A DNA stretch of 64,000 nt from Tiliqua scincoides (GCF_035046505.1 NC_089829.1:2650001-2714000); one strand, 5' to 3'; counted from the first letter of the stretch, positions 22,450-33,434 are shown. A program made the numbers and translations. Notes: a model not told the origin generated them from the sequence alone.

Positions 22450-22537
22450 AGGGAAGGGAGGGAAGTGTGGAGTTCTTTGCTTTGGCAGCGACTGCAAGAG
22501 GATGAGAGGCTCCTGCTGTCCTGCGGTTCCTCCTTAC

Positions 22538-22628
22538 CTGGCCTGGATGCTCAGCAGCCATCTCTGCTCCTCCCCAAGGGGGGGATGGTGTCTCCCCAAG
22601 ACGGGCCCTGGCCCCGTCTCCCCAGCAT
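22538..22628 (-). CDS. Start exon of zinc-finger gene 2 (shifted start)
   Basis: A 91-bp exon between CCTGACAG and CCAG/GTAAGG. The ATG used in gene 1 has become ACG here (GGGGAGACGGGG), so the first in-frame start is the ATG at 22561-22559, giving only MAAEHPGQ before the KRAB box. The same internal ATG exists in genes 1 and 3. The reading frame upstream of it is open but has no ATG inside the exon. Confidence 0.75.
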
Positions 22629-22709
22629 CTGTCAGGGAGAGAACGCAGGAGAGCTGCAGCCCTTCCAGGCTGCCCTGCAGCCCTATACATGCTTTGCGAT
22701 GGCCACTCC

Positions 22710-23060
22710 GGTCCCTTCTGCTAACTGCAGAGGGGAGCCCCAGCCCGTCCGCGGAGGCTGCCCAGGAAGAGGGGCGCGGGGCGGGCGGGGGGCAGGGCAC
22801 TGCGGGCGCAGCGCAGCTCCTCCCTGCCCACCCGCCGGGCACCCCGGACGAGGCTCACTCACCCGCCGCCTCCTCCGCCAGGCGCCGAGGGGGCCCTCGC
22901 CCTGGCTGGGAGGCGGCCTCCGTGCGGGGCATCGCCAGCTGCTCCCCGGCAGCGCCCCGCCAGGCCAGTGAGCATGCCCAGCGCATCGCAGCACCTCGAG
23001 CATGCCCAGTTGCGCAGCTGAGGCCGGCAGCCCTGCAAGGGGCAGCTGATCCCTCCGGAC
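22710..23060 (-). promoter_or_regulatory. CpG island and leader exon of zinc-finger gene 2
   Basis: Strongly similar to the gene 1 promoter block at about 14.94-15.27 kb, including the donor GCGG/GTGAGTGAG (exon end about 22863), TGGGAGGCGGCCTCCGTGCG and the paired GAGCATGCCCAG motifs. This copy is compact, and CpGs are still dense. Confidence 0.7.
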
Positions 23061-23099
23061 TGCCGCGAAATCCCCGCAGACGGTCAGATTCTCTCCTCC

Positions 23100-23590
23100 A
23101 GGCACAGATCGGGACTGGGACGGTCCACCCCACCTAGGAGGCCTAGGAGGGGGGTAAAGGGGGCAATTTGTGCCCGGGCTCAGGGGCGAAAGGGGGGGCC
23201 CAGAAATTTCCTGGAATCTGATGTTTTCCTGTCTACTCAGACCTGTTGCCTGCACGCGATGCTGGAGAAACTACTGATGGCACATGGGTGGGTAGCCCTG
23301 GGCTCCAAAGACTCTCCAGCTGTGGCAAGTCTAGGGTTCGCGAAACCCCCCATGCAGTGGGCGGGGCTAGGGCGTCACTAGGGTTCGCGTCATCCCCCAT
23401 GTAGTGGGCGGGGCAACACCCCAGGTGGTGGGCATGGTGATGTACCATCACTCCACCCCCACTAGTTTTTTGGCTGTCCCTTTTGATAGAACAAAGATAG
23501 AACACATTCTGCATGAAATTACGCATTGATATAACATGATGGGATTATTCCTCCAAATTATGATTTTAGTGATTTTGGTCACTAGTGGTG
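23100..23590. other. No gene; old DNA-element pieces
   Basis: G-rich MITE-like sequence lies at 23.12-23.2 kb and a copy of the ACTTTTGATAGAA block is at 23.47-23.59 kb. GTCACTAGTGGTGTCA precedes the CA repeat. Confidence 0.4.

Positions 23591-23591
<1 letters not shown>

Positions 23592-23633
<42 letters not shown>
23592..23633. repeat. (CA)n microsatellite
   Basis: About 21 uninterrupted CA units. Confidence 0.97.
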
Positions 23634-23661
23634 AGGGTATCAACTTACTAACACCTTATTG

Positions 23662-23830
23662 CAGCAGTTCTCAAACTTTTAGCACTGGGACCCACTTTTT
23701 AGAATGACAGTCTGTCCAAGACCCACCAGAAGTGATGTCATGGTGGAAGTGACATCATCCGGCAAATTAAAATAAATAAATATAAATAATTAAAGTAAAA
23801 CAAATAATTAAATAAGCAGAAGCCAGCCCT
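23662..23830. mobile_element. hAT MITE remnant (family of 25632-25993, reversed)
   Basis: Starts CAGCAGTTCTCAAACTTTTA and continues ATGACAGTCTGTC and AGAAGTGATGTCA, the inverted right half of the element at 25.63-25.99 kb. The other end is not found. Confidence 0.65.
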
Positions 23831-24369
23831 GGTCCACCAAGTGAATTTCCTCTGCAGTCTGCCTGCAATAACACCCCCCCCCCTCCAAAACCAGTAAGGT
23901 TTTCAGCCCTACCCAGTGCCCAGTTCAATTTAAGAACTTCTGTTTAAACCAGATCACTGTCAGGATCCACCTGGCTTTGCAAGTCTCAAAAAGGTTCACC
24001 TTATCAGCTGAAGCCTCTGTTTTGATCCTTTCTAGTGGGAGGGGGAGGCTGCCTTTTGGAGCACTTGATTAGCTCCAGGTGCATAGGATCAGGACCATTC
24101 TGGTAGCTTTGCACTCTCCTTCACCTGATCTTCCACACCAGCCAAGGCACGTTTGCTTACTCGTGAGTAAACACAACAGTGAGGCTTAGTTTCGTTTTCC
24201 ATAGGGCTCAATACGTTCATCTGCTTGGAGGGAGAGACTTCCTTCTCAGGTGTTTTTTGGGGCTGCATTCATTGGATCAGGAACATTCTGGTGTTGTTGG
24301 ATTCCTCTCAGCCTGCCCTTTCTGAGGTCTAAGGCAAGTTCGCCTACTCACGAATAAACATGGGATATG

Positions 24370-24745
24370 GCTCACTTTCACTTTCCATAGGGATCTATGC
24401 ATTTTTTGTTCTCCAGTTTTTTTGCCATAACTTTTGATAGAAAGGAGATATTTCACTCTGGTTTTTGCATTGCATTCTGTTCGAAATTCTGCATCCAACG
24501 GTATATAATATGATGGGGTTACTCCTAACCACCATGATTTTAGCGCGTCACCCCCCAGTGCACATCACCCACCCTGTGCACGTCACCCGGTGCAGCCCGC
24601 ACCCCCCCCCCGTGACACTGGCTGTGTCTACCCTCCCTGCTTCGCCCCTCCCTGCCATCATCCACTCTGTTTCACCCCGCCCCCTTTGCAAAGGGGCCCG
24701 AAAGAAACTTTGCACCCCCTGATAAAATTCCTCTCGGAGGCCCTG
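24370..24745. mobile_element. DNA-element remnant with CGGAGGCCCTG right end
   Basis: It contains the ATAACTTTTGATAGAA block and TATATAATATGATGGGG, then a C-rich stretch, and ends in ATTCCTCTCGGAGGCCCTG, the inverted match of the segment at 9868-9886. The left boundary is uncertain. Confidence 0.45.
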
Positions 24746-25631
24746 ACCCCAACACTCTCATTGGGAAGCAAAGTCAACCCTCCGTGGTCAGTTGCAGCCT
24801 CAGCCATCCTCAGCCGGCTTCAGCCCAGAAGCCAGCCTGGGCCCTCCTTTCCAGCCGCTCTGACCTTCTGCATCCACCCACCATTCGCTCTTTTGATTGC
24901 TCTTCAAGAATCCCAATGAAATCATCCCCGAATTTAACTGGGAGACTCTCGATTCTCTTCCCTATTATTGGTGGGTTCCAAATTTGGATCCAGCTCCATT
25001 TCTCCCAACATGCATCCAATGAGCCCTTCCTTCCCTGCAGCCGTTTTCATGCTCCTCCTCAGAGGATAAAATCCCAACCCGACAGCAGACCAGAGTGCCC
25101 ATCCCTGACCAGAGAAAGGGGGTTTTACAGCAGTAAGGAACCGTTGTGACCCACTAAGATCAGCCTGGTAGTTCTTCATATAAAAGTATCCTCACTGCTG
25201 CAAGATGCACTTCTATGATCTCCTGAGACTTCATTCCTTCCTGCAGTTTGTCTTCACGCTAAACTTTTCAGCTGCAGTAGAGACGAATACAGCTACTATC
25301 CCATCTGAAGGCTTTCCAGGGCTGAATATATTACCTTAACCCACTTCTGCCCAGCCCACAGGTGTGTACACATTTGATCCCTGTTGCGTATATGCAACGT
25401 TGGGCAGAAATGGCTTAAATAAGGGTACGGACTGGTTCCGTCTTCTCCACTGAAGTTATTAATTTAAAGAGGATTCTCCCCTTTGCATCTCTACGCATTC
25501 CTCACCCTCTGTGGCAAGAAGGGCCTCCACCTCTTCCTGTGTTGTAAGGGAGGCTCCAGCTCTCATACTACTTTTCCTTCCTCTATGACATCATCAAGTT
25601 CAGTAAAGTCAAAGTCTTGAATGGCTTATTC
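24746..25631. other. Intergenic; contains the second TTAA MITE
   Basis: The stretch 24.88-24.98 kb resembles 8.47-8.56 kb, part of the duplicated unit upstream of the zinc-finger promoters. No exon is recognised. Confidence 0.45.
25336..25418. mobile_element. Small piggyBac-like MITE flanked by TTAA
   Basis: An 83-bp element bounded by TTAA, with ends CCCACTTCTGCCCAGC and TTGGGCAGAAATGGC. It is the reverse-oriented relative of 3186-3270 and shares TTTGATCCCTGTTGC. Confidence 0.6.
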
Positions 25632-25993
25632 CAGTATTCTCAAACTGTGGTCTGGGACTCACTAGGTGGGTCACAAGCCAATTTCAGATGGGTCCCCATT
25701 CATTTCAATATTTTATTTTTAATATATTAGACTTGATGCTACCATGGTATGTGCCTGTATTGGGGGAAATGTGACAGATCTTTACTTTTAACAGGCTACT
25801 GTGTATGTGCTTGTAACAATGTTAGTAAATGGAACTTACTCCTGGATAAGTGTGGGTAGGATTGCAGCCTAGGATTGTTACAGATTTTCCTGCTTGATGA
25901 TGTCACTTCTGGTCATGATATCACTTTTGGTGGGTCCTGACAGATTCTCATTCTAAAAAGTGGGTCCTGGTGCTAAAAGTTTGCGAACCGCTG
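25632..25993. mobile_element. hAT MITE (CAGTATTCTCAAACTG family), 362 bp
   Basis: The best whole copy of the family hit by the Vingi-like LINE at 34.8 kb. Flanks GCTTATTC and ACTTATTC agree at 7 of 8 bases; the right end is GTTTGCGAACCGCTG. The middle has the TTTTATTTTTAATATATTAG and TGTTAGTAAATGGAACTTAC segments. Confidence 0.85.
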
Positions 25994-25999
25994 ACTTAT

Positions 26000-27080
26000 T
26001 CTAACACGAAGGGCAAAGAACACAGAAACATGGCTTTCTATTTGTGTGTATTCATGTAAAAAGCATTAGCTTTTAGAGGCCCCTCCTGATGAGAGGTCCC
26101 AAATTGTCACCTCGTACAGAAAGCCAACCCCCCTCCCAGGAAGCATGCAGGCTCACAGCCCCCCATCATTCTCCTGCCACCATTCATTCCTCACTGTTGA
26201 CTTTTATCAGCTCCAGAAAGTAGCCAGGAGAGAGAAGAACCCCTTCCCTCGGCCCTCACTTGGGCTGCGCCAACTGGCATCTCTGTGCAAGACAGGAGGG
26301 GAAGAAAACATGCATTTGGAGGCTGGAGCAGGGGACTCTTCGGAGATCAGTTCTACGTCACAACCCATCAAGCTCTGTAGAATGCAGTGAGGGGGACCCA
26401 GCAATCAATGCCGACAGAGCAGCAGCATTTCCAGACAATGGAAATTATCACAAGAAATGCTCATAGCAGCCACTTTTAGAAAAGATGGTGCTTTTCAGCT
26501 CTTGGGCAGGAAACGACAGGATCAGCCAATCCCTTTAGCCCAAGTGGACACATCTGCCGGTGGTTATTTGGATGTGGGGCTGCCAGCTCTGTGCTATTCC
26601 TGGGCCCTTTCCCCAACATGATGTTATGTCATTTAGCCAGAGCAACCCCTTGAATATCAGCAGAATTGCTTTCAGTCCGGAGGGGAGGATTGATGTTGAT
26701 TTCCAGAGCTGCCAGGAGCATCTGAAAGCAGCTGAAAGCTACACAAGCAAGCAGATCTGCAGAAATAATTTATGGGAGAGGAGCAAAGTCTAATGAATGT
26801 TGTGTTCCTAAGGCTTTGAACTAGAACTCTAGAGAAAATCATATCTGAGCATGAGCAGAGTGCTATTTACTACCTGGTAACTTGTTGACAAGACCTACCT
26901 AGAAGATCAAATAACTATTTCTTTAATGCAGTCACCTCCCCTCCTTCACTCTTCCCATCCCAGAACAGAATGGAGATAAAAAATTTTATGGAGCACAGGG
27001 CAGCCTTGATGGGGCTACTACAGTGGTGCCCAAACTTTTTGGTCTCTACAGCCCTACACTCCTCAAAATTATTGCAGCTC
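26000..27080. other. No recognised gene
   Basis: Short ORFs only (up to 81 codons). A hAT-type end (CAGTGGTGCCCAAAC) is at about 27021, with no partner end. Confidence 0.4.
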
Positions 27081-27084
27081 CCCA

Positions 27085-27260
27085 AAGAGAACATAACATA
27101 AGAACATAAGAACAGCCCCACTGGATCAGGCCATAGGCCCATCTAGTCCAGCTTCCTGTATCTCACAGCGGCCCACCAAATGCCTCAGGGAGCACACCAG
27201 ATAACAAGAGACCTGCAAGGCTTCCTGGGAATTGTAGTTTAAGAACATAAACTGGACCAT
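27085..27260. repeat. Interspersed repeat (CTGGATCAGGCC...CATCTAGTCCAGC type)
   Basis: AGAACAGCCCCACTGGATCA with GCCCATCTAGTCCAGC and CACAGCGGCCCACCAAATGC follows a layout I know from many squamate loci. A diverged relative lies at about 51.97-52.29 kb. Its class (SINE or LINE tail) is not clear to me. Confidence 0.55.
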
Positions 27261-27289
27261 AAACCAGAACATAAACCAGTCTGGTTTAA

Positions 27290-27790
27290 GAACATAAACC
27301 AGTCTGGAGAGATCCTTCTGGAGCTCCTCACAATCACTTCTGGTCTTCACCACTCAGAAAAGTTTGGTGTCATCTGCAAACTTAGCCACTTCACTGCTCA
27401 CCCCTGTCTCCAGGTCATTTATGAAGAGGTTGAAAAGCACCGGTCCCAGGACAGATCCTTGGGGCACACCGCTTTTCACCTCTCTCCATTGTGAAAATTG
27501 CCCATTGACACCCACTCTCTGCTTCCTGGCCTCCAACCAGTTCTCAATCCATGAGAGGACCTGTCCTCTAATTCCCCCGACTGTGGAATTTTTTCAGTAG
27601 CCTTTGGTGAGGGACCGTGTCAAACGCCTTCTGAAAGTTCAGATATATAATGTCCACAGGTTCTCCCGCATCCACATGCCTGTTGACCTTTTCAAAGAAT
27701 TCTATAAGGTTCGTGAGTCAAGACTTACCCTTACAGAAGCCATGCTGACTCTCCCTCAGCAAGGCCTGTTCGTCTATGTGTTTTTGTTTA
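27290..27790 (-). mobile_element. CR1 LINE reverse-transcriptase fragment
   Basis: The minus strand encodes CR1 RT pieces in order: KVNRHVDAGEPVDIIYL with KAFDTVPHQRL, then [31 protein letters not shown] (ADD of the active site) and TRSDCEELQKDL. The frame shifts near 27353 and is broken upstream of 27536. Both ends of the element are missing. Confidence 0.85.
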
Positions 27791-28010
27791 TGTGGGTTCT
27801 ACCTATCGCTGATCACCACATTAGAATTTAAAACTTAGCAAATACCATGACTTGTTAAATAACATATTTTTCCCCCAAAATAATTTTAGAAAATGTTTAG
27901 TGCGAAGAGTGGCATTGACTTTTTCAGTTTTGCAAAGCTTTACAGTGGCTTATTAGAAGGCAGCTGGGTTCACATTTCCTTATTATTCTCAATAATGCCT
28001 TTCCTTTGGG

Positions 28011-28065
28011 GGGAAAAGGCACTCAGGGTGGCTTACAATCATATAAAAATACATAAGAACCATAA
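28011..28065 (-). repeat. LINE/SINE 3'-tail scrap
   Basis: GGGAAAAGGCACTCAGGGTGG with GCTTACAATC is the reversed L2-type tail also seen at about 20.69 kb. Confidence 0.5.
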
Positions 28066-29944
28066 ATACATATAGAAAGTTTCTGTTTCTGTTGCAATAT
28101 TTTGTTCCAGAGGAGATGTGCACCGCTTCTGGGGCTTCTTGTCACCATTGGAAGCAGTGCCCAGAACAGGTGAATCCTGGAAGTGGCACTTGCTTCTGTC
28201 CTAAGTACATTAACCAACAGCGTCAAGAAGCTCTGATGGAGCCTTTTGCGCTGCTTGATTGTGGTGTGAAAGGCTCCACTGGAGCCAGAAGCAAAGCAGT
28301 GTACAACTCCAATTCTGGAGGAGCCTTTTGCACTGCTTCCGGTCACTTCCGGTCACTTCCGGTCACTTTGCTGGTCACTTCCTGGGTGCTTTCCAGCAGT
28401 GCGAAAAAGCTCCATTGGAGCCTTCTGTGCTCCTAGAAGTGGCGTAGAAGGCTCCATTGGAGCCTGGGCTCCCTCCCTCCTTTTTTCAAAGGGGGAATAG
28501 GGGAGGCAGTGCATCAGTGGTAATTACAGTGACTACGATGTCACCACAATTTCTTCCGGGTTGGGGGGAGGCGGATGGGGTCATGGCCTCTGGTGGGAAA
28601 ACTTCCAGGAATGCCACTTACCAGCATGACCTGATTTTTTGCAGCTCTACAAAAATGTTTTGTACCTGATTTTTTGCAGCTCTTTTTTGTCATGGCTCTA
28701 CATGCTGGAGCCATGACAGGAATTTCTGCTGGATGGCTAGGACTTGCCTCCCCCCCCCCACCTTCTCCCCTCACTCGTCCAGGGGAAAAGCCCCCATCCA
28801 ATGATCATAGGTTCCTTCAGAGAGGGACAAGGGAGCCCACTTCCACCTCCCCCCCTCCTGCTCGATGCAAAACCAAAACATTAACCCTTCCCTGCCTCCT
28901 GGCTGGAACTTCCCTGCTGCTCACCCAGTCTGAATGATGGCCACACGAGGTCTTTCATGCCGCAAAAAAAGTAAACAAGTACACTCAGACACTCAGACTC
29001 AAGTAAGTACTGGAGTCACTGACATGCCCAACTCAAGTGTAAATGAGTCAGCAGAAAACACGTTGTTTTGTGACTCTGACTCGAGTCACCTGACTTGAGT
29101 TCTCATCCCTGCTGATCTGCTGCAGATTCAACGCCGTTTCTCTGTGCATGTTGCTGATCTGACCACATCTCCATGCAGGTAGGCACAGAGTCCCTCACGC
29201 CCAATTGGAAACCTGAAAAAAGAGAATTTCTATAGTGTCATCAACGTGGCTGGCAAATAATTTGGAGGATGCTGAAATTGCCACTACTGCAAATTTTGGA
29301 GGCTGCTGTGCTTGCACCCCCCTAGGGTATAAACCCATGAAATAAACTCTGTGTCAAAAGGTTTGGGATGCAACATCATTGGTGTCTCCCAGAAGGCCCA
29401 GCCCCTGAAATCAGCACTGTGGAAGGCTTTTAGTAGCAGTTCTGTCTCTTTCCAAGTGTGTTTTTTGGGTAGTCTTTTCCAAGCGTATTGCACAGAGTTG
29501 TGCCAGTTCTTCACTGGGCTCTCCAGCAAATCTTCCCTCTGCCTGTGACCCTGTGACCCTGTCCCCACTCCTCTCATGCCCTCTTTTGTCATCTGCCCTC
29601 ACCACTCACCAGTCTTCTCCTCCTCCTGTCTCTGCCCTGCTTGATCCTTCTGTCTCTTTGGGCTAAGATTCCCAACATCTTCCTGCCACCATCTTCTTCA
29701 TCCTCCTCCTCCTGCCGTCCAGCCTCCTTCCACCCTCTTTGGTATCTCTTGCCTTCTCCAGGGTCCCTCAGTTCTCCTTCCTCTGTCTTGTCCACCTCCT
29801 CTTGTTTGTTCCCTGCCTCCTGCCATGGTTCCCCCTCCCTCCCCATATTTGCATGTCTTCTGTCCAAGTTGCAACAGCCTTCCTTTCTCCATCATCTCCT
29901 TCCCTTCTCACAGCCACGCTTTCTTTCTCCTGCCCCAATTCTAC
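28066..29944. other. No recognised gene; repeats and pyrimidine-rich DNA
   Basis: At 28.33-28.37 kb a 10-bp unit (GGTCACTTCC) is repeated about four times. A CTCAAGT/ACTTGAGT-rich stretch is at 28.98-29.11 kb. The segment 29.11-29.23 kb resembles 60.22-60.37 kb and ends in a donor-like CAG/GTAGGCAC. From 29.55 to 29.94 kb the plus strand is pyrimidine-rich. I looked here for transmembrane and stalk exons of the lectin gene and did not find convincing ones. Confidence 0.4.
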
Positions 29945-30025
29945 TGGTTTGGAGAGATCCTTCTGGAGCTCCTCACAATCACTTCTGGTCTTCACCACTC
30001 GGAAAAGTTTGGTGTCTTCTGCACC
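29945..30025 (-). mobile_element. Second CR1 RT fragment
   Basis: About 70 bases nearly identical to 27.30-27.37 kb, encoding DTKLFRVVKTRSDCEELQKD on the minus strand. Confidence 0.75.
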
Positions 30026-30288
30026 AAACAAATATTCCATTGCCCCAAAGAGGCCTCAACATGCTGAAATTCCGCCGCAGGATACAGTAGAAGCCATGCT
30101 GGCACAGCTGCATGGGGTGTACATCTATGACTGTGAATAGGAGTTGCAATTCAGGAGTTCAGGAGTTGCAATTTGGTGGGTGTTTAATTTTAGGAGACCA
30201 TTTTGGTGTTCTCTGTCCAGATAACATGCACACCTGGAAACTGCAGGTGAAAGACATCATGGCTTTTAATTTCTTTTTCTTGGAACAG

Positions 30289-30480
30289 AAGAGAATGAAC
30301 AGCTACAAAAAAGAAGTGAAGAAGCTGCCACTGCATCAGTTGCCTCTTGTCTCCCAGGTTGGCACAAGAACCAAGGACGATGCTACCTCATCTCTGAGAC
30401 CGAAAAGACCTGGGGTGACAGCCTGAAGAACTGCTCTTCCTGCAGCCTCTTTAGTCAAAATACACCCAAAACCAGAACTG
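30289..30480 (+). pseudogene. C-type-lectin-like receptor, first CTLD exon (frameshifted)
   Basis: The exon runs from acceptor CTTGGAACAG to donor GAACTG/GTGAGA. It encodes a short stalk piece (EENEQLQKRSEEAA) and the start of a C-type-lectin-like domain: CLPGWHKNQGRCYLISETEK, TWGDSLKNCSS, then in a frame shifted by one base ASLVKIHPKPEL. This is the pattern of group V receptors (KLR, CLEC2, CD69): CPxxW, GKCYYFS, KTW, C, SL.xI, EL. The shift near 30440 looks like a two-base loss in the host gene or a sequencing error. The exon ends in phase 0, which fits the next exon. These receptors are type II membrane proteins on leukocytes; their cytoplasmic and transmembrane exons were not found upstream. 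Confidence 0.75.
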
Positions 30481-31613
30481 GTGAGAGCCTTTGACCCTCC
30501 ATTGGACTTGCCTGTTCCTTCTAACCTCCAGGTCTTTCGCTTGGAGATTCTGTCAGTTGCTTCCTTGGTGGACAGTTTGAATTCATGCAGAATGTGGTTC
30601 CCCTGCTGGACACATCCAGTGCTGCAGTGGTGAGCTTTAAAGTGCAGGAGCTTGTCACACCCACACCTGCGTAGTGGTGCCCCATTGTGACAATAAGAAA
30701 CAAAAAACCCAACTTCAAATTTCTTCCCTAGAATGTTTTTCTCTCCTGCCACTTATTTCTGCTTTGAAGTTTATAATGCTTCAATTAAAGATCTCGCTCA
30801 TCTCAACATATACTCTTAAAAGGGATTGCAGTTGTTTAAAACAACAAGTTAAAAAATGGAATTTAAAAAAATACCCCAAATAAAAATAAAAGGTATAATA
30901 AAGGCATGTTTACATAGAAGTAATGTTTACTTCTAGTAATGTTTACCCCTAGGCATGTTTACATAGAAGTAGCACCTACTGCATTTAGTAGAACTTACTG
31001 CAAAGTAAATATCCAGCGAAATTTAGCCTTTGTATAACATGAATTACATACTGTCTCTCAGGTAGCCCTCGATTTAAACCTGTGCCCCTAAGAAAATTTT
31101 TCAGCTGGACTCCTTACTGAGCTGGATGCTTTTTGGTGGCTAAGTAAGTTTCAAAGGTATCATCTGAGCACTCTGGCTAATGATATCACTGCTTTTTCTG
31201 TAGGGGAGGTCCTGGAGCTTTGCTTTTCCCACTAGCACATCCAGGAACTTATTTCAACCTACAAATTCACAACAACGTAATGTCCTCTCTGTGCTGGGCA
31301 CCATCACCACTATTCTTCACCACTGTTCATCACCACTGTTCAACCAGGATAACTTCTACCCCCCCCCCCCCCCAATAAACAAGGTGGGAAAAACCTCCCA
31401 AATCCAATACAGCCAGAGACTGATTATTTCTTAGCCTTGTGCCTGTTTTATGGCTGTTCTGGATATTTTTACATTGATTAGGTTAACTGTAACACCAGGC
31501 TCTACAATATGACGTGGGAGAAAGTTCCACAGGTTAATTGTGCTATCATGGGGCACAGATGGGAGTTTGATTGTCTAGTGGACAGCACAGAGAGGTAATT
31601 GCTAATCATAGAG

Positions 31614-31951
31614 CAGGGGTGCTCACACTTTTTTGGCTCGAGAGCTACTTTGAAACCCAGCAAGGCCCGGAGATCTACCAGGGGGGAAGGAAGCATCTGA
31701 CAGACACCCCCTTTAATGTATGGAGCCCCTGCTGGAGTCTAGTCAGTTTTGTCAGTTTTGTTGCTGCATGCCTGAAGAGCAGCTAAAGTGTCAGTTTCAG
31801 TGTCAGTTTAGGGTCAGCTAAATATGTCAGTTTCGTCTAGTCACTAGATGAAACTGACATATTAACAGTTTGGAGAGACAGGGCTCCGCGATCTACTCAT
31901 TTTGCCTCGCGATCTACCGGTAGATCGCGATCAACCTATTGAGCACCCCTG
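31614..31951. mobile_element. hAT MITE in the lectin intron, perfect 8-bp duplication
   Basis: Same family as 16305-16679, with CAGGGGTGCTCACACT and GAGCACCCCTG ends, flanked by TCATAGAG on both sides (31606-31613 and 31952-31959). It lies between the first and second CTLD exons. Confidence 0.9.
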
Positions 31952-32095
31952 TCATAGAGCATATGAACATTGAGGAAAGGCATTTGAATATTTCCATAAC
32001 TTGCCCCATCCATAAAATCTGTATGTTGGCAAAGACAGAATACTGCAAAGTTAATTCATCTATAAAATATTTCTTATTTTCTTTCTCTTTCAAAG

Positions 32096-32202
32096 GATTT
32101 TTTGATAAATAATATCACCCGTATTTATTACTGGGTTAACCCCCAAAAGGAGGCAATCAAATGGCTTTGGAAAGAGTCAAATGGTTCACTCTGCTTGGCC
32201 AA
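32096..32202 (+). CDS. C-type-lectin-like receptor, second CTLD exon
   Basis: A 107-bp exon between acceptor TCTCTTTCAAAG and donor GCCAA/GTAAGT. It enters in phase 0 and leaves in phase 2, encoding DFLINNITRIYYWVNPQKEA and then IKWLWKESNGSLCLA. It follows directly on PEL of the previous exon, as in the family pattern EELxFL...YWIGL...WxWxDGS. The usual WIGL reads WVNP here. The Ca-binding EPN/WND residues are absent, as expected for NK-type lectins. The exon is intact. Confidence 0.8.
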
Positions 32203-33100
32203 GTAAGTAAGTCTGTTTCTTCCAGACTTTGGGTCAATGAGGCAAAGGATGAGGGTTGTTTGAGGGGTCCTTCTCTGCAAATGCACAAAACCTTGTCAAT
32301 GTTCCTTGGTAGCTTTAAGTAAAACTTCCTGCTTGTGGAGAAAATCTTGACAATGAATCCTGCACATCCAATGTCTAAAATGCGACTGATTTGTCTTTTC
32401 ATATATTTAATGGGGATTGTAACTGTATGCATGTTTACTCAGAATTAAGTCCTATTCTGTTTAATGAGGCTTACCAGGAACATGCATACATAGAATTGCA
32501 ACCTAAAACTTACTAGAAATGATGGAATATTTAGTTTTAAAAAAAGAAACAGGTATGTAAATTGAGCAAATGACCACACTGTGAGTGGGTTAAGGACTGA
32601 GAATCCAGTTTTTAGCTTAGAAGCTTATTAGGAGTTACTCCTAGTAGACCACACAAGGAAGACAAGCTGATCTTTCCCTACAGTTCAGTGTCAGAGGAGA
32701 CTGGAAATGTTTCTGGAGATTTTCAGTTCACATCTGGGAACCAAGCCTGCCCAGTGTTCCACAGAAGTTGCCTATGCCGCCCTAAAATAGCCCAGAATCT
32801 TCCCCAACATTCAGAGGCTCCCCAGGCAATCCCAAGTGGCAGGAGCAGCAGGGGAGGCAAGCAAGTGCCTGAGGCAACCACCTCAGCTGGCTCCGTGGAT
32901 GGCCTGGCTCTGCAGGTTCTGGACACAGAAGATTGCAAGCTGTAGGACTTGAGTGTGATTTGTACGCGGGCAGCAGCTGGCTCTTCTCTGTGGAGAACAG
33001 AGAGGGAGGAATGGCCTGGCAATTCAAAAAGTGATTTGGCAGGCTTTAAACACAGCAGAACAAAACACTGGCTCTCCTTTCTGGGTGTTTTTTGTTGCAG

Positions 33101-33215
33101 CTTTCAAAGCAAAGGTGAGGATCTTTGCCCCTACATGAACAACAAGAAGTTGAGCAAAACAAGGTGTACCGACACCCAGCACTGGATCTGCAGCAAACCT
33201 CTCCATGCCCCTTGA
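33101..33215 (+). CDS. C-type-lectin-like receptor, last CTLD exon with stop
   Basis: It starts after acceptor TTTGTTGCAG; its first base completes the AA left by the second exon (AAC, Asn). It encodes FQSKGEDLCPYMNNKKL, SKTRCTDTQHWICSKPLHAP and a TGA. This gives the last three of the six structural cysteines (LCPY, TRC, WIC) and the WICSKPL ending shared by NKR-P1/CLEC2-type proteins. Two AATAAA signals follow within 250 bases. Exon order, strand and phases agree with 30289-30480 and 32096-32202, so the three pieces belong to one gene. Which receptor it is cannot be decided without a search. Confidence 0.8.
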
Positions 33216-33434
33216 GACACACACAGACATTTCTGAGGTCGCCTGAAAGAACTGTGTTCCTCTTGGAGGAGAAATGGTTGCTACTATGTTGCCCTCCACC
33301 CTCCTGCCTGGCCTCCATAGCCTCTCCAGCTGGTGCCTCCTTAAGCTTGAACTATGCCCCCTTTCAGGGGTCCATGAGAGGTTCTGTTTATTCAATATGT
33401 GAATGAGGAATTTAATAACTTATTCTTTTAGTAT

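Noticed and set aside
28334-28375. Short tandem repeat considered as a CRISPR-like array
   Set aside because: Four copies of a 10-bp unit without spacers, in a vertebrate genome; a simple local duplication.
29589-29867. Charged ORF on the minus strand with a hydrophobic mirror ORF, considered as a transmembrane exon for the lectin gene
   Set aside because: Both frames derive from one pyrimidine/purine-rich stretch; no acceptor-donor pair with fitting phase bounds a membrane segment.
32640-32780. Possible extra lectin exon after an acceptor-like CCCTACAG
   Set aside because: The reading frame shows no lectin-domain residues and the second and third CTLD exons already join in phase without it.
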